Virus record (IMG/VR): IMGVR_UViG_3300010430_000352
Coordinates: 1-29,532 of that record
Strand: one strand, 5' to 3'
DNA length: 29,532 bases
From: a virus
The translations under genes were made by a program, and so were the position numbers. Below, piece by piece: positions 14,181 through 21,219 of the stretch; the first letter of the stretch is position 1, and the number at the start of each line of letters is the position of its first letter. Under the pieces are notes generated by a model. The model was not told the origin of the DNA and did no database searches. It saw only the letters and a list, made by a program, of their open reading frames with translations.

Positions 14181-14489
14181 TTACCATTGAATACAGTAAT
14201 AGGTATCGCCGTCTTCTATCCAACTAAATAGAGCGTCTTCTAAAGCTTCTTTACTGTACTGTTCAACCTCACTAGGCGTGACTATTTCAGCGTTAATAGC
14301 ATAGTTATCGGCTAAATTATTTACGTTAATAAGGTCTTTAGTTTCTACCCCACAATCTGACAATAATCGTGCCATTGCTTGTTTTTCAAGCTCAGACATA
14401 GTGTGGTTAAATCCCTTAGCTCTTTCGGCTATTCTTTCCACTAGGTCTAAAGCGTCGTCAAATTCTAAATAATTAACTGTGTTTCCCAT
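14181..14489 (-). CDS. Hypothetical phage protein, 102 aa
   Basis: Acidic and helical: an N-terminal helix (FDDALDLVERIAERAKGF) and a second helix around SELEKQAMARLLSDCG, ending EDGDTYYCIQW. AAAGGTAGTAGAACA precedes the ATG, a leader element shared with other small genes here. No family is recognised. It belongs to the accessory cassette and ends 14 nt before the pentapeptide gene start. Confidence 0.66.
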   Translation of the reverse strand: MGNTVNYLEFDDALDLVERIAERAKGFNHTMSELEKQAMARLLSDCGVETKDLINVNNLADNYAINAEIVTPSEVEQYSKEALEDALFSWIEDGDTYYCIQW

Positions 14490-14505
14490 TGTTCTACTAC
14501 CTTTG

Positions 14506-14754
14506 TTAGCTCAAATACAAGTATTTAAGTTCTATTTCTTCTCTGTTTGACAGGTTATTTAGGAGCCTATCGAGTTCTTCAATCATGTCCCAACCGACGT
14601 CAGCACCTTCTAATATCTCATAACAAAAACCATTGGGATTAGGAGCCAGTCCATAACTGACTAGCTCCACTTCTCCACATAAAGACTCTAAATGTCTTAC
14701 GCAAGCCCTTAAATTAGTGGCGTCTCTGAATTCAGCCATTGTCATTCTTTCCAT
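14506..14754 (-). CDS. Hypothetical phage protein, 82 aa
   Basis: The ATG at 14754 has AGGAG 7 nt ahead, overlapping the stop of the 24-aa peptide gene upstream. The product opens with helix MAEFRDATNLRACVRHLESL, then a short strand (EVELVSYG), then an acidic helix (DMIEELDRLLNNLS). No domain is recognised. Member of the cassette of small leftward genes. Confidence 0.62.
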   Translation of the reverse strand: MERMTMAEFRDATNLRACVRHLESLCGEVELVSYGLAPNPNGFCYEILEGADVGWDMIEELDRLLNNLSNREEIELKYLYLS

Positions 14755-14756
14755 AA

Positions 14757-14831
14757 CTAAACTCCTAACGCTTGTACGTGATTAATTAATAATGTGAATG
14801 TGATTGATACTGTAACGATGAAATAAAGCAT
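14757..14831 (-). CDS. Possible 24-aa single-pass membrane peptide
   Basis: GAGG lies 8 nt before the ATG at 14831, and the frame MLYFIVTVSITFTLLINHVQ followed by ALGV is intact. It is mostly hydrophobic for the first 16 residues, enough for one membrane span. It starts 5 nt after the stop of the 81-aa gene and its stop sits in the leader of the 82-aa gene, so it fills an otherwise empty gap in a tight operon. A toxin, holin-like or anti-host role is possible. Only the position, ribosome site and hydrophobicity support it. Confidence 0.42.
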   Translation of the reverse strand: MLYFIVTVSITFTLLINHVQALGV

Positions 14832-14836
14832 AATTA

Positions 14837-15082
14837 TTACCTCATTACCTGTGAAATATACTCACCTTGGAATAGTTCAGCGCCAGAAAGAATAGAGTCT
14901 ACGTTCATCTTAACTAGACCTCTATCACCTCTAGAACCCTTAACCTTTACGGTTAACTCGTGACTTGGGTTAATCTCATAGATTGACCTTACAAGCTCTT
15001 TAGAGATAATCCCCAGCTCTTTAACCATTCCATCGTTCTGGATTAATTGACTTACTAATAACTCTTTTTGTGTTTTATTCAT
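14837..15082 (-). CDS. Hypothetical phage protein, 81 aa
   Basis: First gene of the leftward cassette after the candidate promoter at 15129-15157. The N-terminus is helical (KTQKELLVSQLIQNDGMVKEL), followed by a basic/Gly stretch (VKVKGSRGDRGLVKM) and an acidic/aromatic end. GAAGGTAGTAGATC precedes the ATG. No family is recognised. Confidence 0.6.
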   Translation of the reverse strand: MNKTQKELLVSQLIQNDGMVKELGIISKELVRSIYEINPSHELTVKVKGSRGDRGLVKMNVDSILSGAELFQGEYISQVMR

Positions 15083-15128
15083 GATCTACTACCTTCGTGA
15101 ATTGGCTTTAATGCCATTGCTTGAATAT

Positions 15129-15157
15129 ACATTAGCGCGGTTTTTATGTGTTGACAA
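15129..15157 (-). promoter_or_regulatory. Candidate promoter for the leftward accessory cassette
   Basis: On the - strand TTGTCA and TAATGT are spaced by 17 nt, with the start expected near 15122, about 40 nt before the ATG at 15082. The -10 keeps only the three most important bases, so the strength is moderate at best. Confidence 0.45.
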
Positions 15158-15257
15158 GTGTAGACTGTAAAAAATACTCACTCCCTTTAGTAAAAAGAGG
15201 GGTATTGAATACTTTAAAAAGGACCGGACATTCGTGCTTTTATTTATCCACTATAAA

Positions 15258-15286
15258 TTGAAGCAGCGCCGAATCACCTTTATCAT
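15258..15286 (+). promoter_or_regulatory. Candidate rightward promoter before the hairpin region
   Basis: TTGAAG and TATCAT are spaced by 17 nt (nine of twelve consensus bases). A transcript from here would begin near 15293 and include the hairpin array and the repeats before the late genes. Confidence 0.5.
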
Positions 15287-15306
15287 AAGCAATATTTATG
15301 ACCTTA

Positions 15307-15599
15307 GTACTAAGCCTGAGCCTAGTACACTAGGGATAGTGTGCCTTGGAGTACTAGAACACTAGAGGGAAGTGGGCTGCTCTGCGTGACAAGTGTCATT
15401 AGCATAGTGTGTGTTGTGCTGTGCCCTCTCCTTTATATAGGTTATGTTATGAGTGAATACGAATAACATAATACAAGTACCTTTGACCGAGCTACGAAGT
15501 AATGAGTAGCGAGATATAGGTGCGAGTGAAACGAGTACCGGAGTAAGGTACCTTATCTGAACTGAAGGACGAGGGGGTACCCCCAAGAACGGAAGTTCT
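15307..15599 (+). ncRNA. Hairpin-rich region, candidate structured RNA or DNA site
   Basis: Perfect inverted repeats, in order: GTACTA/TAGTAC (15307-15328); ACACTA-GGGA-TAGTGT (15327-15342) nested within CTAGTAC/GTACTAG (15322-15357); TGACA/TGTCA (15387-15398); TTATGTTAT/ATAACATAA (15442-15471); GCTAC/GTAGC (15491-15510); GTACC/GGTAC (15535-15551); GGGGGTACCCCC (15573-15584); and AGAAC-GGAA-GTTCT (15586-15599), which has a GNRA tetraloop. Such density is unusual and has no coding explanation. It may be a structured leader RNA, a packaging or origin site, or a remnant of a mobile element. No known RNA family is recognised. Confidence 0.4.
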
Positions 15600-15615
15600 G
15601 AGAAGGAGGGAGCCG

Positions 15616-15741
15616 TCACCTCACACCCAATTTTTATAAAACATTCATAAACAAATATTATATATATATAATTTCTAGATCACCTCACACCCAATTTTTA
15701 TAAAACATTCGTAAACAAATATTATTTTATATTTCTGACGA
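15616..15741. repeat. Two tandem 64-bp AT-rich repeats
   Basis: Copy one starts at 15616 and copy two at 15680; the first 46 bases differ at only one position. Each begins TCACCTCACACCCAATTTTT, contains the palindrome TTTTATAAAA and ends in an AT-rich tract. TTTATA and TATTAT occur 17 nt apart in both copies, so each copy may be a promoter (15633-15661 and 15697-15725). They could also be iterons of an origin or packaging site. Confidence 0.8.
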
Positions 15742-15752
15742 AATCGCACCTG

Positions 15753-15781
15753 TTGCAACGGAGTAATTTTGAGTTTATTCT
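15753..15781 (+). promoter_or_regulatory. Candidate late rightward promoter
   Basis: TTGCAA and TATTCT are separated by 17 nt; the start would be near 15788, 33 nt before the ATG of the first late gene. It agrees moderately with the sigma70 consensus. Confidence 0.5.
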
Positions 15782-15820
15782 ATTGTTTATTATTACCAAC
15801 CAATTCAAAAGGATTACCTA

Positions 15821-16189
15821 ATGAGAGCTAGAATTTTAAATCCAGACGGAACTTTTTCTTATGCTGACGTTAAAAAATCAGCACCTAAAGCCTCGACCGA
15901 AAGTAAACCTCTTACTAAAAGAGAGGAAAAGGACGATAAGGAAAAGCCTGTTACTGAAAGACCTGTAATGAAGCTAAACCTTAAGGAACTTAAGGAACTT
16001 GCTGTTACTGAAGGTGTAGATTTTGCTAAGAACGTCACTAAGAAAAGACTTCTTGAGCAAATCATTCAGAGACGCCAAGGACAAAAATCTGAAGCCGTTG
16101 CGAAACTTAACAGTGAAGTTAAGGGTGAAGAGACTTCTGTAATCAAGGCGCAGAAGCAAGATGAGAAAATGGCTGAGATCGGTCTTTAA
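15821..16189 (+). CDS. SAP/HeH-like motif protein preceding TerL, 122 aa
   Basis: The middle of the protein (about residues 50-83: MKLNLKELKELAVTEGVDFA, then TKKRLLEQIIQ) matches the helix-extension-helix plan of SAP/HeH motifs, which bind DNA. The remainder is charged and low in complexity. AAGG lies 8 nt before the ATG. It is the first gene of the late operon and is in the same reading frame as TerL, separated from it by one TAA. A DNA-packaging or terminase-accessory role is plausible but not shown. Confidence 0.7.
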   Translation: MRARILNPDGTFSYADVKKSAPKASTESKPLTKREEKDDKEKPVTERPVMKLNLKELKELAVTEGVDFAKNVTKKRLLEQIIQRRQGQKSEAVAKLNSEVKGEETSVIKAQKQDEKMAEIGL

Positions 16190-17782
16190 TTGAGCAATTC
16201 ATCAGAATCTATGACGGGTGTAAAACGTATTACTACGGGTTACACCCCTCGTAAATTACAGAAGGTAGTCCACAAGTGCTTAAAGAGATTTAATGTACTT
16301 GTCTGCCATCGGCGATTCGGTAAGACAGTTCTTTGTATTAATGAGCTGATTGACCGAGCTTTATCTAATCCCTTAAGGAATCCTCAATATGTCTATTTGG
16401 CTCCGACCTATAAGCAAGCTAAAAAAATCGCTTGGCAATACATTGTTGATTACACGAGGAACATACCAGGCGTTAAGGTTAATAAGTCAGAACTTACGGT
16501 CTATATTAAAAGAGACTGGTTCATTGATCCCGAGAACGGTGAGAATGACCCCGATACTATCTCCATTATGCTTGCCGGTAGTGACGATCCTGATTCCTAT
16601 CGTGGTATGTATTTTGATGGTGGGATTATTGACGAGTATGCTCAATGTGATCCTAGCATTTGGGGCCAAATTCTTCGTCCTGCTTTGTCGGATAGAGGGA
16701 AAATTGCCAAAGATCTAGGACTTAAGTGGGATTTGAAACAACAGCCTCTTGATCCCTGGATTATTTTCATTGGTACGCCTAAGGGCAAGAACCACTTTTG
16801 GAAAAGATTTGTTTCGGCTCAGGAAATGGAAGCCTGGGCAGAGTCCTATGAGGATTCTAACGACGTTGATGAAGTTAGGGTCAAAATGGGGGAATGGGAA
16901 GTAGCTAAGGGGATCACTCCTGAGACTACTGACGTTGAATTAAAGGAAATACTCCGCAAATCCACCTCAGATGAGGCGGAAAGATATAATATGTGGAGGA
17001 AATATAAGGCGAATTCCAACTGGTTCACCTCAATTTATAAGGCGAGTGAAACTGGGATTGTTTCCCAGGAAGAACTTGATGAAATGAGAGCGGACCTTAC
17101 CGACGAGGAAGTGGAGCAAGAGCTTGAGTGTTCTTTCACCGCTGCCATTCTAGGTAGTTATTTCGGACATTTGCTAAATCAAGCGGAGAGAGAGGAGAGA
17201 ATCGGGGTAGTTCCCTATGATCCTAGATATCCGGTTGAAACTTTCTGGGACATCGGTGTTGGTGACAAATGTACTATTTGGTTCCGCCAGCGTGTGGGCG
17301 CAATGTACCACTATATCGACTATTATGAGAATAATGGGGAAGGTGTAGAGCATTATGCCAAGGTGATTAAGGATAAAGGGTATATATACGGTCGTCATAT
17401 ATGGCCGCACGATGGGAAGGTAAAAGAGTTCGGATCTGGGCAAACCAGACAGGAAACTGCCCGAAAATTGGGACTTATCGTAGAAATTCAGCCAAGACAA
17501 GCGGTTGATGATAGAATAAGTGCTAGTCGTGCCCGTATCAGAATTTCCCGGTTCGATAAAGAAAAATGTGCAAGGGGTCTAGATTGCCTGTATGATTATC
17601 AGAAGGAATGGGACGAAAAGACTATGATGTTCAAGGAAAAACCTAAACATAACTGGGCTTCTCACGGTTCCGACTCCTTTGGATACTCTGCGCTTGACGA
17701 CAGGGTTTCTACTAGGGATGATGATTGGGTAAACAATAAGCAAGTCCAAGCCGACGACGACTGGGACGAATTGGGGTATTAG
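16190..17782 (+). CDS. terL: Terminase large subunit (DNA-packaging ATPase/nuclease)
   Basis: 530 aa from a TTG (16190), or 523 aa from the ATG at 16211. The ATPase domain has Walker A-like CHRRFGKT (39-46), Walker B GGIIDEY (144-150) with the catalytic Glu149, and coupling motif IIFIGTPKG (191-199). The C-terminal RNase H-like nuclease begins at FWDIGVGD (Asp354), with the last acidic cluster around HGSDSFGYSA. A charged 45-residue stretch (about 222-268) lies between the ATPase and the SIYKASETG segment. The protein translocates and cuts concatemeric DNA into the procapsid through the portal encoded next. Neither start has a clear Shine-Dalgarno, so initiation may depend on termination of the gene just before it. 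Confidence 0.95.
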   Translation: MSNSSESMTGVKRITTGYTPRKLQKVVHKCLKRFNVLVCHRRFGKTVLCINELIDRALSNPLRNPQYVYLAPTYKQAKKIAWQYIVDYTRNIPGVKVNKSELTVYIKRDWFIDPENGENDPDTISIMLAGSDDPDSYRGMYFDGGIIDEYAQCDPSIWGQILRPALSDRGKIAKDLGLKWDLKQQPLDPWIIFIGTPKGKNHFWKRFVSAQEMEAWAESYEDSNDVDEVRVKMGEWEVAKGITPETTDVELKEILRKSTSDEAERYNMWRKYKANSNWFTSIYKASETGIVSQEELDEMRADLTDEEVEQELECSFTAAILGSYFGHLLNQAEREERIGVVPYDPRYPVETFWDIGVGDKCTIWFRQRVGAMYHYIDYYENNGEGVEHYAKVIKDKGYIYGRHIWPHDGKVKEFGSGQTRQETARKLGLIVEIQPRQAVDDRISASRARIRISRFDKEKCARGLDCLYDYQKEWDEKTMMFKEKPKHNWASHGSDSFGYSALDDRVSTRDDDWVNNKQVQADDDWDELGY

Positions 17783-17783
17783 T

Positions 17784-18089
17784 ATGAGTTCAAGTTCTGG
17801 GCAAAGTTCTGTGACTGAAACTAACGTAGGTTTTCGTAGAACCGACGTGGAGAAACTTCAACAACAGGGGGTAAGTCTTGCCTCTACTCCGGGCGCTAAA
17901 CTAGATAAACCTAAGGAAACTTCTGTTTCTGGTCCTGAGGGAAGTAAGTTCCTTGAGGATAGAAAAGCTCAATTGGTTAATCCTGACCAAGTAAAGGCCC
18001 TTATTTCTTCATTTACTCAAAGAAGAACGGATATTCTTCGAAGAAGACGACAACCCGGCGTAAGCGGATTAAACCTATCAGGTAGATAA
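17784..18089 (+). CDS. Hypothetical structural-operon protein, 101 aa
   Basis: Ser/Gln-rich start (SSSSGQSSVTETN) and a basic C-terminal patch (SFTQRRTDILRRRRQPG), without recognisable domains; it looks disordered. It begins 2 nt after the terL stop and ends 2 nt before the portal start, with GGGG 8 nt ahead of its ATG. A small gene between terminase and portal is usual in these phages. It may bind DNA or assist portal assembly, which is speculation. Confidence 0.7.
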   Translation: MSSSSGQSSVTETNVGFRRTDVEKLQQQGVSLASTPGAKLDKPKETSVSGPEGSKFLEDRKAQLVNPDQVKALISSFTQRRTDILRRRRQPGVSGLNLSGR

Positions 18090-18090
18090 T

Positions 18091-19740
18091 ATGACCATTA
18101 AAGAGAACGATCGTGCTAAACGAATTGTAAAATTCCATGAGAAGAAAGTAGGAGAACGTGCTAATTGGGATGACCATTGGTACAACACCGCTTTTTATGT
18201 GATTCCAGAACTTGATGACGTATATGAGTGGCAACACAAGTCAAAAGGCGAGGAAAAGCACTATAAATTGTACGATAACTCCGCTGAACATAATAATGAG
18301 CTGTTAAGTTCTGCTCTTATGAGTATGGCGATTAACCCTACATCTCAATGGTTTGAGCTGACTACTGGGGACCCACAACTTGATAAGGTTGCCGGTGTTC
18401 GTAAATATCTTCAAGAAACTGTACGAATTGCTCTAAATATTCTAAATAACACGAATTTCCACCCCGAAGCTGGCGGTATGTTCAAAGGGCTTAATGCTCT
18501 TGGAACCGGTCCACTTATGATGTTTGAGGACGATGAATTTGTAGTTCGCTTCCAGGCGCTTCCGGTTTACATGGTTTATCTTGGTGAGAACAATAGAGGA
18601 CTTGTTTCCACTATGTCTCAAGAGAAAAAGATGACTGTCTATCAAGCCTACGCTGAATATGGGAAGGATAAGTTCCCTGAGGACATTCAGAGGAAGTATG
18701 ATAAGGATTTGGACAAGGATATTATTATCGTCCACCTCCTTATGGAGAGGAAAGAAGCCGAGCTTCGTGGGTTTGTTGAGCCTAGAAAAGGGCGAAAAAG
18801 AAAGAAAAACGTAGGTGTGAACAAGGATCTAGTATCCTTGCACGTACTTAAAGATAAACCGGTTTTCCTTAAGGAAGCGGGATTTGACGAATTTCCTGGA
18901 GCTGTACCTCGTTGGAGTAAGACTCCTGGCGAAGTTTACGGTCGTGGTCCTGGGATGAAAGCTTTGCCTGAGATCCGTATGGTTAACCAAATGAGAAAGG
19001 TGACTATTCGTGGAGCCCAAAAAATTGTGGACCCCCCTCTTCTTGCACCCGATGACGGTATCATGGGTCGGGTCAATACTCGTCCTGGTGGGATTACCAC
19101 CTACAGAGCTGGGACTAACGATAGGGTGGAGTCTCTTAATACTAACGCTAATGTGCCAGTCGGCTTGGACTTGGTGGAAGACTCTCGAGGAGAGATACGT
19201 AAATATTTCTTTATCGACCAACTCCAACTGAGAGAAGGTCCACAAATGACGGCTACCGAGGTAAATGAGCGTATTGACCAATCATTACGTCTACTTGGAC
19301 CGATGTTGACTCGTTTAGAGTTTGAATTACTTCAACCGATTGTAGCTAGACTTATCAGAATTATGAAGGATAACGATCTTTTACCGCCAGATCCTCCAGA
19401 GGAATTGGACGGTATTAACCCGAGAGCTAGGTTCTCGAGTCAGATCGCTAAGGCTCAAAGAGCTATCGAAGCCCAGTCTATTGAAAGATTTTTAGGAAGT
19501 GTGGCTCCAATTGTTGAATTAGACCCTTCCACTATGGATCATTTGAATATACCATCTTACTTACAAGTAATGGCTGATAGTTATAGTGTTCCTCAGGAGA
19601 TTTTCAACGATCCTGCTAAAGTCAAGAAAATGCAAGAGCAGAGAGCTGCCCAAGCAGAAGATGAGAGACGTAGGCAAGTAGAAATGGAGGACGCTGAAAA
19701 AGTGTCAAAAGTGGCTCCGGCCATCAAAGCAGAAGGATAG
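18091..19740 (+). CDS. Head-to-tail connector / portal protein (T7 gp8-like)
   Basis: 549 aa, the usual length for the T7 gp8/head-tail connector family. Conserved features include a Trp-rich early part (NWDDHWYNTAFYVIPE), AEHNNELLSSALMSMAINPT, GGMFKGLNALGTGPLMMFED and a long C-terminal helical region (QLQLREGPQMTATEVNERID). The dodecameric ring sits at one vertex, serving as DNA channel and docking site for TerL and the tail tubular protein A. The C-terminal 40 residues are a charged coiled coil. AGGT lies 8 nt before the ATG. Confidence 0.94.
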   Translation: MTIKENDRAKRIVKFHEKKVGERANWDDHWYNTAFYVIPELDDVYEWQHKSKGEEKHYKLYDNSAEHNNELLSSALMSMAINPTSQWFELTTGDPQLDKVAGVRKYLQETVRIALNILNNTNFHPEAGGMFKGLNALGTGPLMMFEDDEFVVRFQALPVYMVYLGENNRGLVSTMSQEKKMTVYQAYAEYGKDKFPEDIQRKYDKDLDKDIIIVHLLMERKEAELRGFVEPRKGRKRKKNVGVNKDLVSLHVLKDKPVFLKEAGFDEFPGAVPRWSKTPGEVYGRGPGMKALPEIRMVNQMRKVTIRGAQKIVDPPLLAPDDGIMGRVNTRPGGITTYRAGTNDRVESLNTNANVPVGLDLVEDSRGEIRKYFFIDQLQLREGPQMTATEVNERIDQSLRLLGPMLTRLEFELLQPIVARLIRIMKDNDLLPPDPPEELDGINPRARFSSQIAKAQRAIEAQSIERFLGSVAPIVELDPSTMDHLNIPSYLQVMADSYSVPQEIFNDPAKVKKMQEQRAAQAEDERRRQVEMEDAEKVSKVAPAIKAEG

Positions 19741-19743
19741 GAA

Positions 19744-20049
19744 ATGACTACAGAAAAAGAACTAGAGGAGATTGCCAAGCAATCTCAAAAGACCGTTGAC
19801 TTAATCAGAGCTTACCAAACAGTATTTAAAACCGAAGACGGGCAGAAAGTTTTGTTCGATCTTATGCAATATGGGTGCTTTATCACTCCGATTGCCTCAG
19901 TAGACCTGCCAGAGTATGTGGCGTGGATTAATGAGGGTAAGAGATCTGTTGTTCTAGAAATCTTAAAACTTATGAATAAAGACGTAGAGCAAGTCCACAA
20001 TATGATTGCCGAGTCTATCAGACAGGAGAAGGAATACGATGTTCGCTAA
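19744..20049 (+). CDS. Bbp19-like virion protein, 101 aa
   Basis: The stretch AYQTVFKTEDGQKVLFDLMQ followed by EGKRSVVLEILKLM matches the Bbp19-like phage domain, a small helical protein found between portal and scaffold/capsid genes in BPP-1-like and related podoviruses. AAGGATAGG precedes the ATG. Its 3' end overlaps the scaffold start by 11 nt. Its exact role is not established; a minor head or assembly function is likely from position. Confidence 0.72.
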   Translation: MTTEKELEEIAKQSQKTVDLIRAYQTVFKTEDGQKVLFDLMQYGCFITPIASVDLPEYVAWINEGKRSVVLEILKLMNKDVEQVHNMIAESIRQEKEYDVR

Positions 20050-20968
20050 ACTATTGAAATTTTTGATGTTTATGTTACTAGACGTACGTGGAGAAGCCGG
20101 AGGAGACGGCGGTAGTCCAGATGACGGCGGAGGAGCCGGCGGTAGTCCAGATGGCGGAGGTAGCGATATTGTCTGGCCAGAAGGATTGGACGCCAATTAC
20201 CATGGCGACCCTACTCTCCTTAAATATGTCGATAAAGGCACTAATCAAATTGATGTAAATAAGGCTTTAGTAGGTCTTGTTCATGCAAATAAGATGATTG
20301 GAGCCGATAAGGTGTTGAAACCACGGGATTCTTGGGATGCTGACCAGTGGAAAGATTTCTACCAACAGACCGGAGTTCCTGCGTCATTAGAGGATTACGC
20401 TGTTGAAAATAACCTTCCAGAAGGTATTCAAGCTAATGAAGACCTTTATACAGGTTTCAAGCAAACTGCCCACGAACTAGGTCTTAGACCAAATCAAGCC
20501 CAGGGATTGTTGGACTATTACAACAATGCTCTAGGTGAGGGTATGAAGCAACAACAAGAGCATTATGCTAAAGTGGATAAGGAGGCTAAAGAAGCCCTTG
20601 AAACTGAATGGGCAGACGCTTATGAGAAAAATACTCACATGGCTAGTGAAGCTCTTAAGAATTTCACGGACACAGCCGAGGAATTTGAAGCAGTTAAAGA
20701 AGTCCTCAAAGATCCGGCGCTCGCCAAAGTATTTAAAAGAATTGCGGACGGTCTCGGAGAAGACTCGTTTACTCAAGACGTTGGGAACACCTTCGGATTG
20801 ACCGCTGCCGAGATTGACGAGCAGATGGCAACGATCTATAGTCAGATCACTGATAAGGGCAATGTTGCTAATAAGAAAGAACTTAAGAATAAATTCGATA
20901 AGTTAGCAGCCCAAAAATCTAATCTTAAAGCTAAAAATAGAGCGAGACAGATGGCAGGTACAGTGTAA
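20039..20968 (+). CDS. Scaffold/prohead assembly protein with hydrophobic N-terminus
   Basis: The ATG at 20039 (AGGAGAAGG ahead) gives 309 aa. Residues 1-15 (MFAKLLKFLMFMLLD) are hydrophobic, and residues 19-43 are a Gly/Asp-rich linker containing two 10-residue repeats with GGSPD. The body is acidic and helical, with WPEGLDANYHGDPTLLKYVD near the start and a basic C-terminus (LKAKNRARQMAGT). It is placed directly before the capsid gene, as podovirus scaffolds are, and would guide procapsid assembly and be expelled during packaging. The basic C-terminus is a usual capsid-binding element. The membrane-like N-terminus is not usual. Confidence 0.85.
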   Translation: MFAKLLKFLMFMLLDVRGEAGGDGGSPDDGGGAGGSPDGGGSDIVWPEGLDANYHGDPTLLKYVDKGTNQIDVNKALVGLVHANKMIGADKVLKPRDSWDADQWKDFYQQTGVPASLEDYAVENNLPEGIQANEDLYTGFKQTAHELGLRPNQAQGLLDYYNNALGEGMKQQQEHYAKVDKEAKEALETEWADAYEKNTHMASEALKNFTDTAEEFEAVKEVLKDPALAKVFKRIADGLGEDSFTQDVGNTFGLTAAEIDEQMATIYSQITDKGNVANKKELKNKFDKLAAQKSNLKAKNRARQMAGTV

Positions 20969-20996
20969 CCTGGGAACTGGCTCTCTCAACTCTTAC

Positions 20997-21018
20997 GGGG
21001 ATTATTAGCCTAGTCCCC
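20997..21018 (+). promoter_or_regulatory. Hairpin after scaffold gene
   Basis: GGGGA and TCCCC arms (5 bp) lie just before the main terminator, with no T-run of their own. Possibly an RNA 3'-end stabiliser. Confidence 0.4.
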
Positions 21019-21021
21019 ACT

Positions 21022-21057
21022 AAAGCCTGGTTTGTGTGCCGGGCTTTTTTATTTTTT
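21022..21057 (+). terminator. Rho-independent terminator after the scaffold gene
   Basis: AAAGCCTGG and CCGGGCTTT pair (one T-G wobble) around an 8-nt loop. They are followed by TTT, A and TTTTTT. It would end or reduce transcription coming from portal/scaffold before the capsid gene. Confidence 0.88.
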
Positions 21058-21058
21058 G

Positions 21059-21086
21059 TTGACAAAATTCCACAGCTTGCTAATAT
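21059..21086 (+). promoter_or_regulatory. Promoter for the major capsid gene
   Basis: A perfect TTGACA is followed after 16 nt by TAATAT, immediately past the terminator T-run; the start would be near 21093. The roughly 125-nt leader to the capsid ATG contains small hairpins (CCTA-CCGA-TAGG and CCC-TTA-GGG) and a strong TTAGGAG ribosome site. Confidence 0.72.
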
Positions 21087-21219
21087 TTAATCAGATATTT
21101 GCCGGACACCCTACCGATAGGCCCTAAAAGAGCGATATCAGGTGAATCCCTTAGGGGACACTTCAACCGAAAGTTTGTTGTTTTAACCTGTAACCATATA
21201 ACCTTTTAGGAGTTCTAAA

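Larger units (their letters stand above)
15083..15820. other. 738-bp non-coding region between accessory cassette and late operon
   Basis: No convincing gene is present. It holds a leftward promoter candidate (15129-15157), a rightward promoter candidate (15258-15286), a dense series of hairpins at 15307-15599, an AT-rich 64-bp tandem repeat (15616-15741) and a rightward promoter candidate (15753-15781) just before the first late gene. It could hold the packaging site, an origin or a structured leader RNA. Confidence 0.75.

Noticed and set aside
13870-14190. 106-aa + strand frame with EGHNFEGHN-like repeats
   Set aside because: It is the antisense reading of the 15-bp repeats of the pentapeptide gene; repeats keep all frames open.
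15298-15330. 10-codon frame MTLVLSLSLVH after the promoter at 15258
   Set aside because: No ribosome site, and the codons coincide with the first hairpin; likely chance.
15301-15430. tRNA or tRNA-like gene in the folded region
   Set aside because: No acceptor/T-arm consensus (GTTC) with proper spacing or anticodon stem could be built.
15362-15619. 85-aa open frame on the - strand within the non-coding region
   Set aside because: The sequence is low in helix/strand logic, lacks a ribosome site, and lies across the hairpin array. The hairpins explain the region better.
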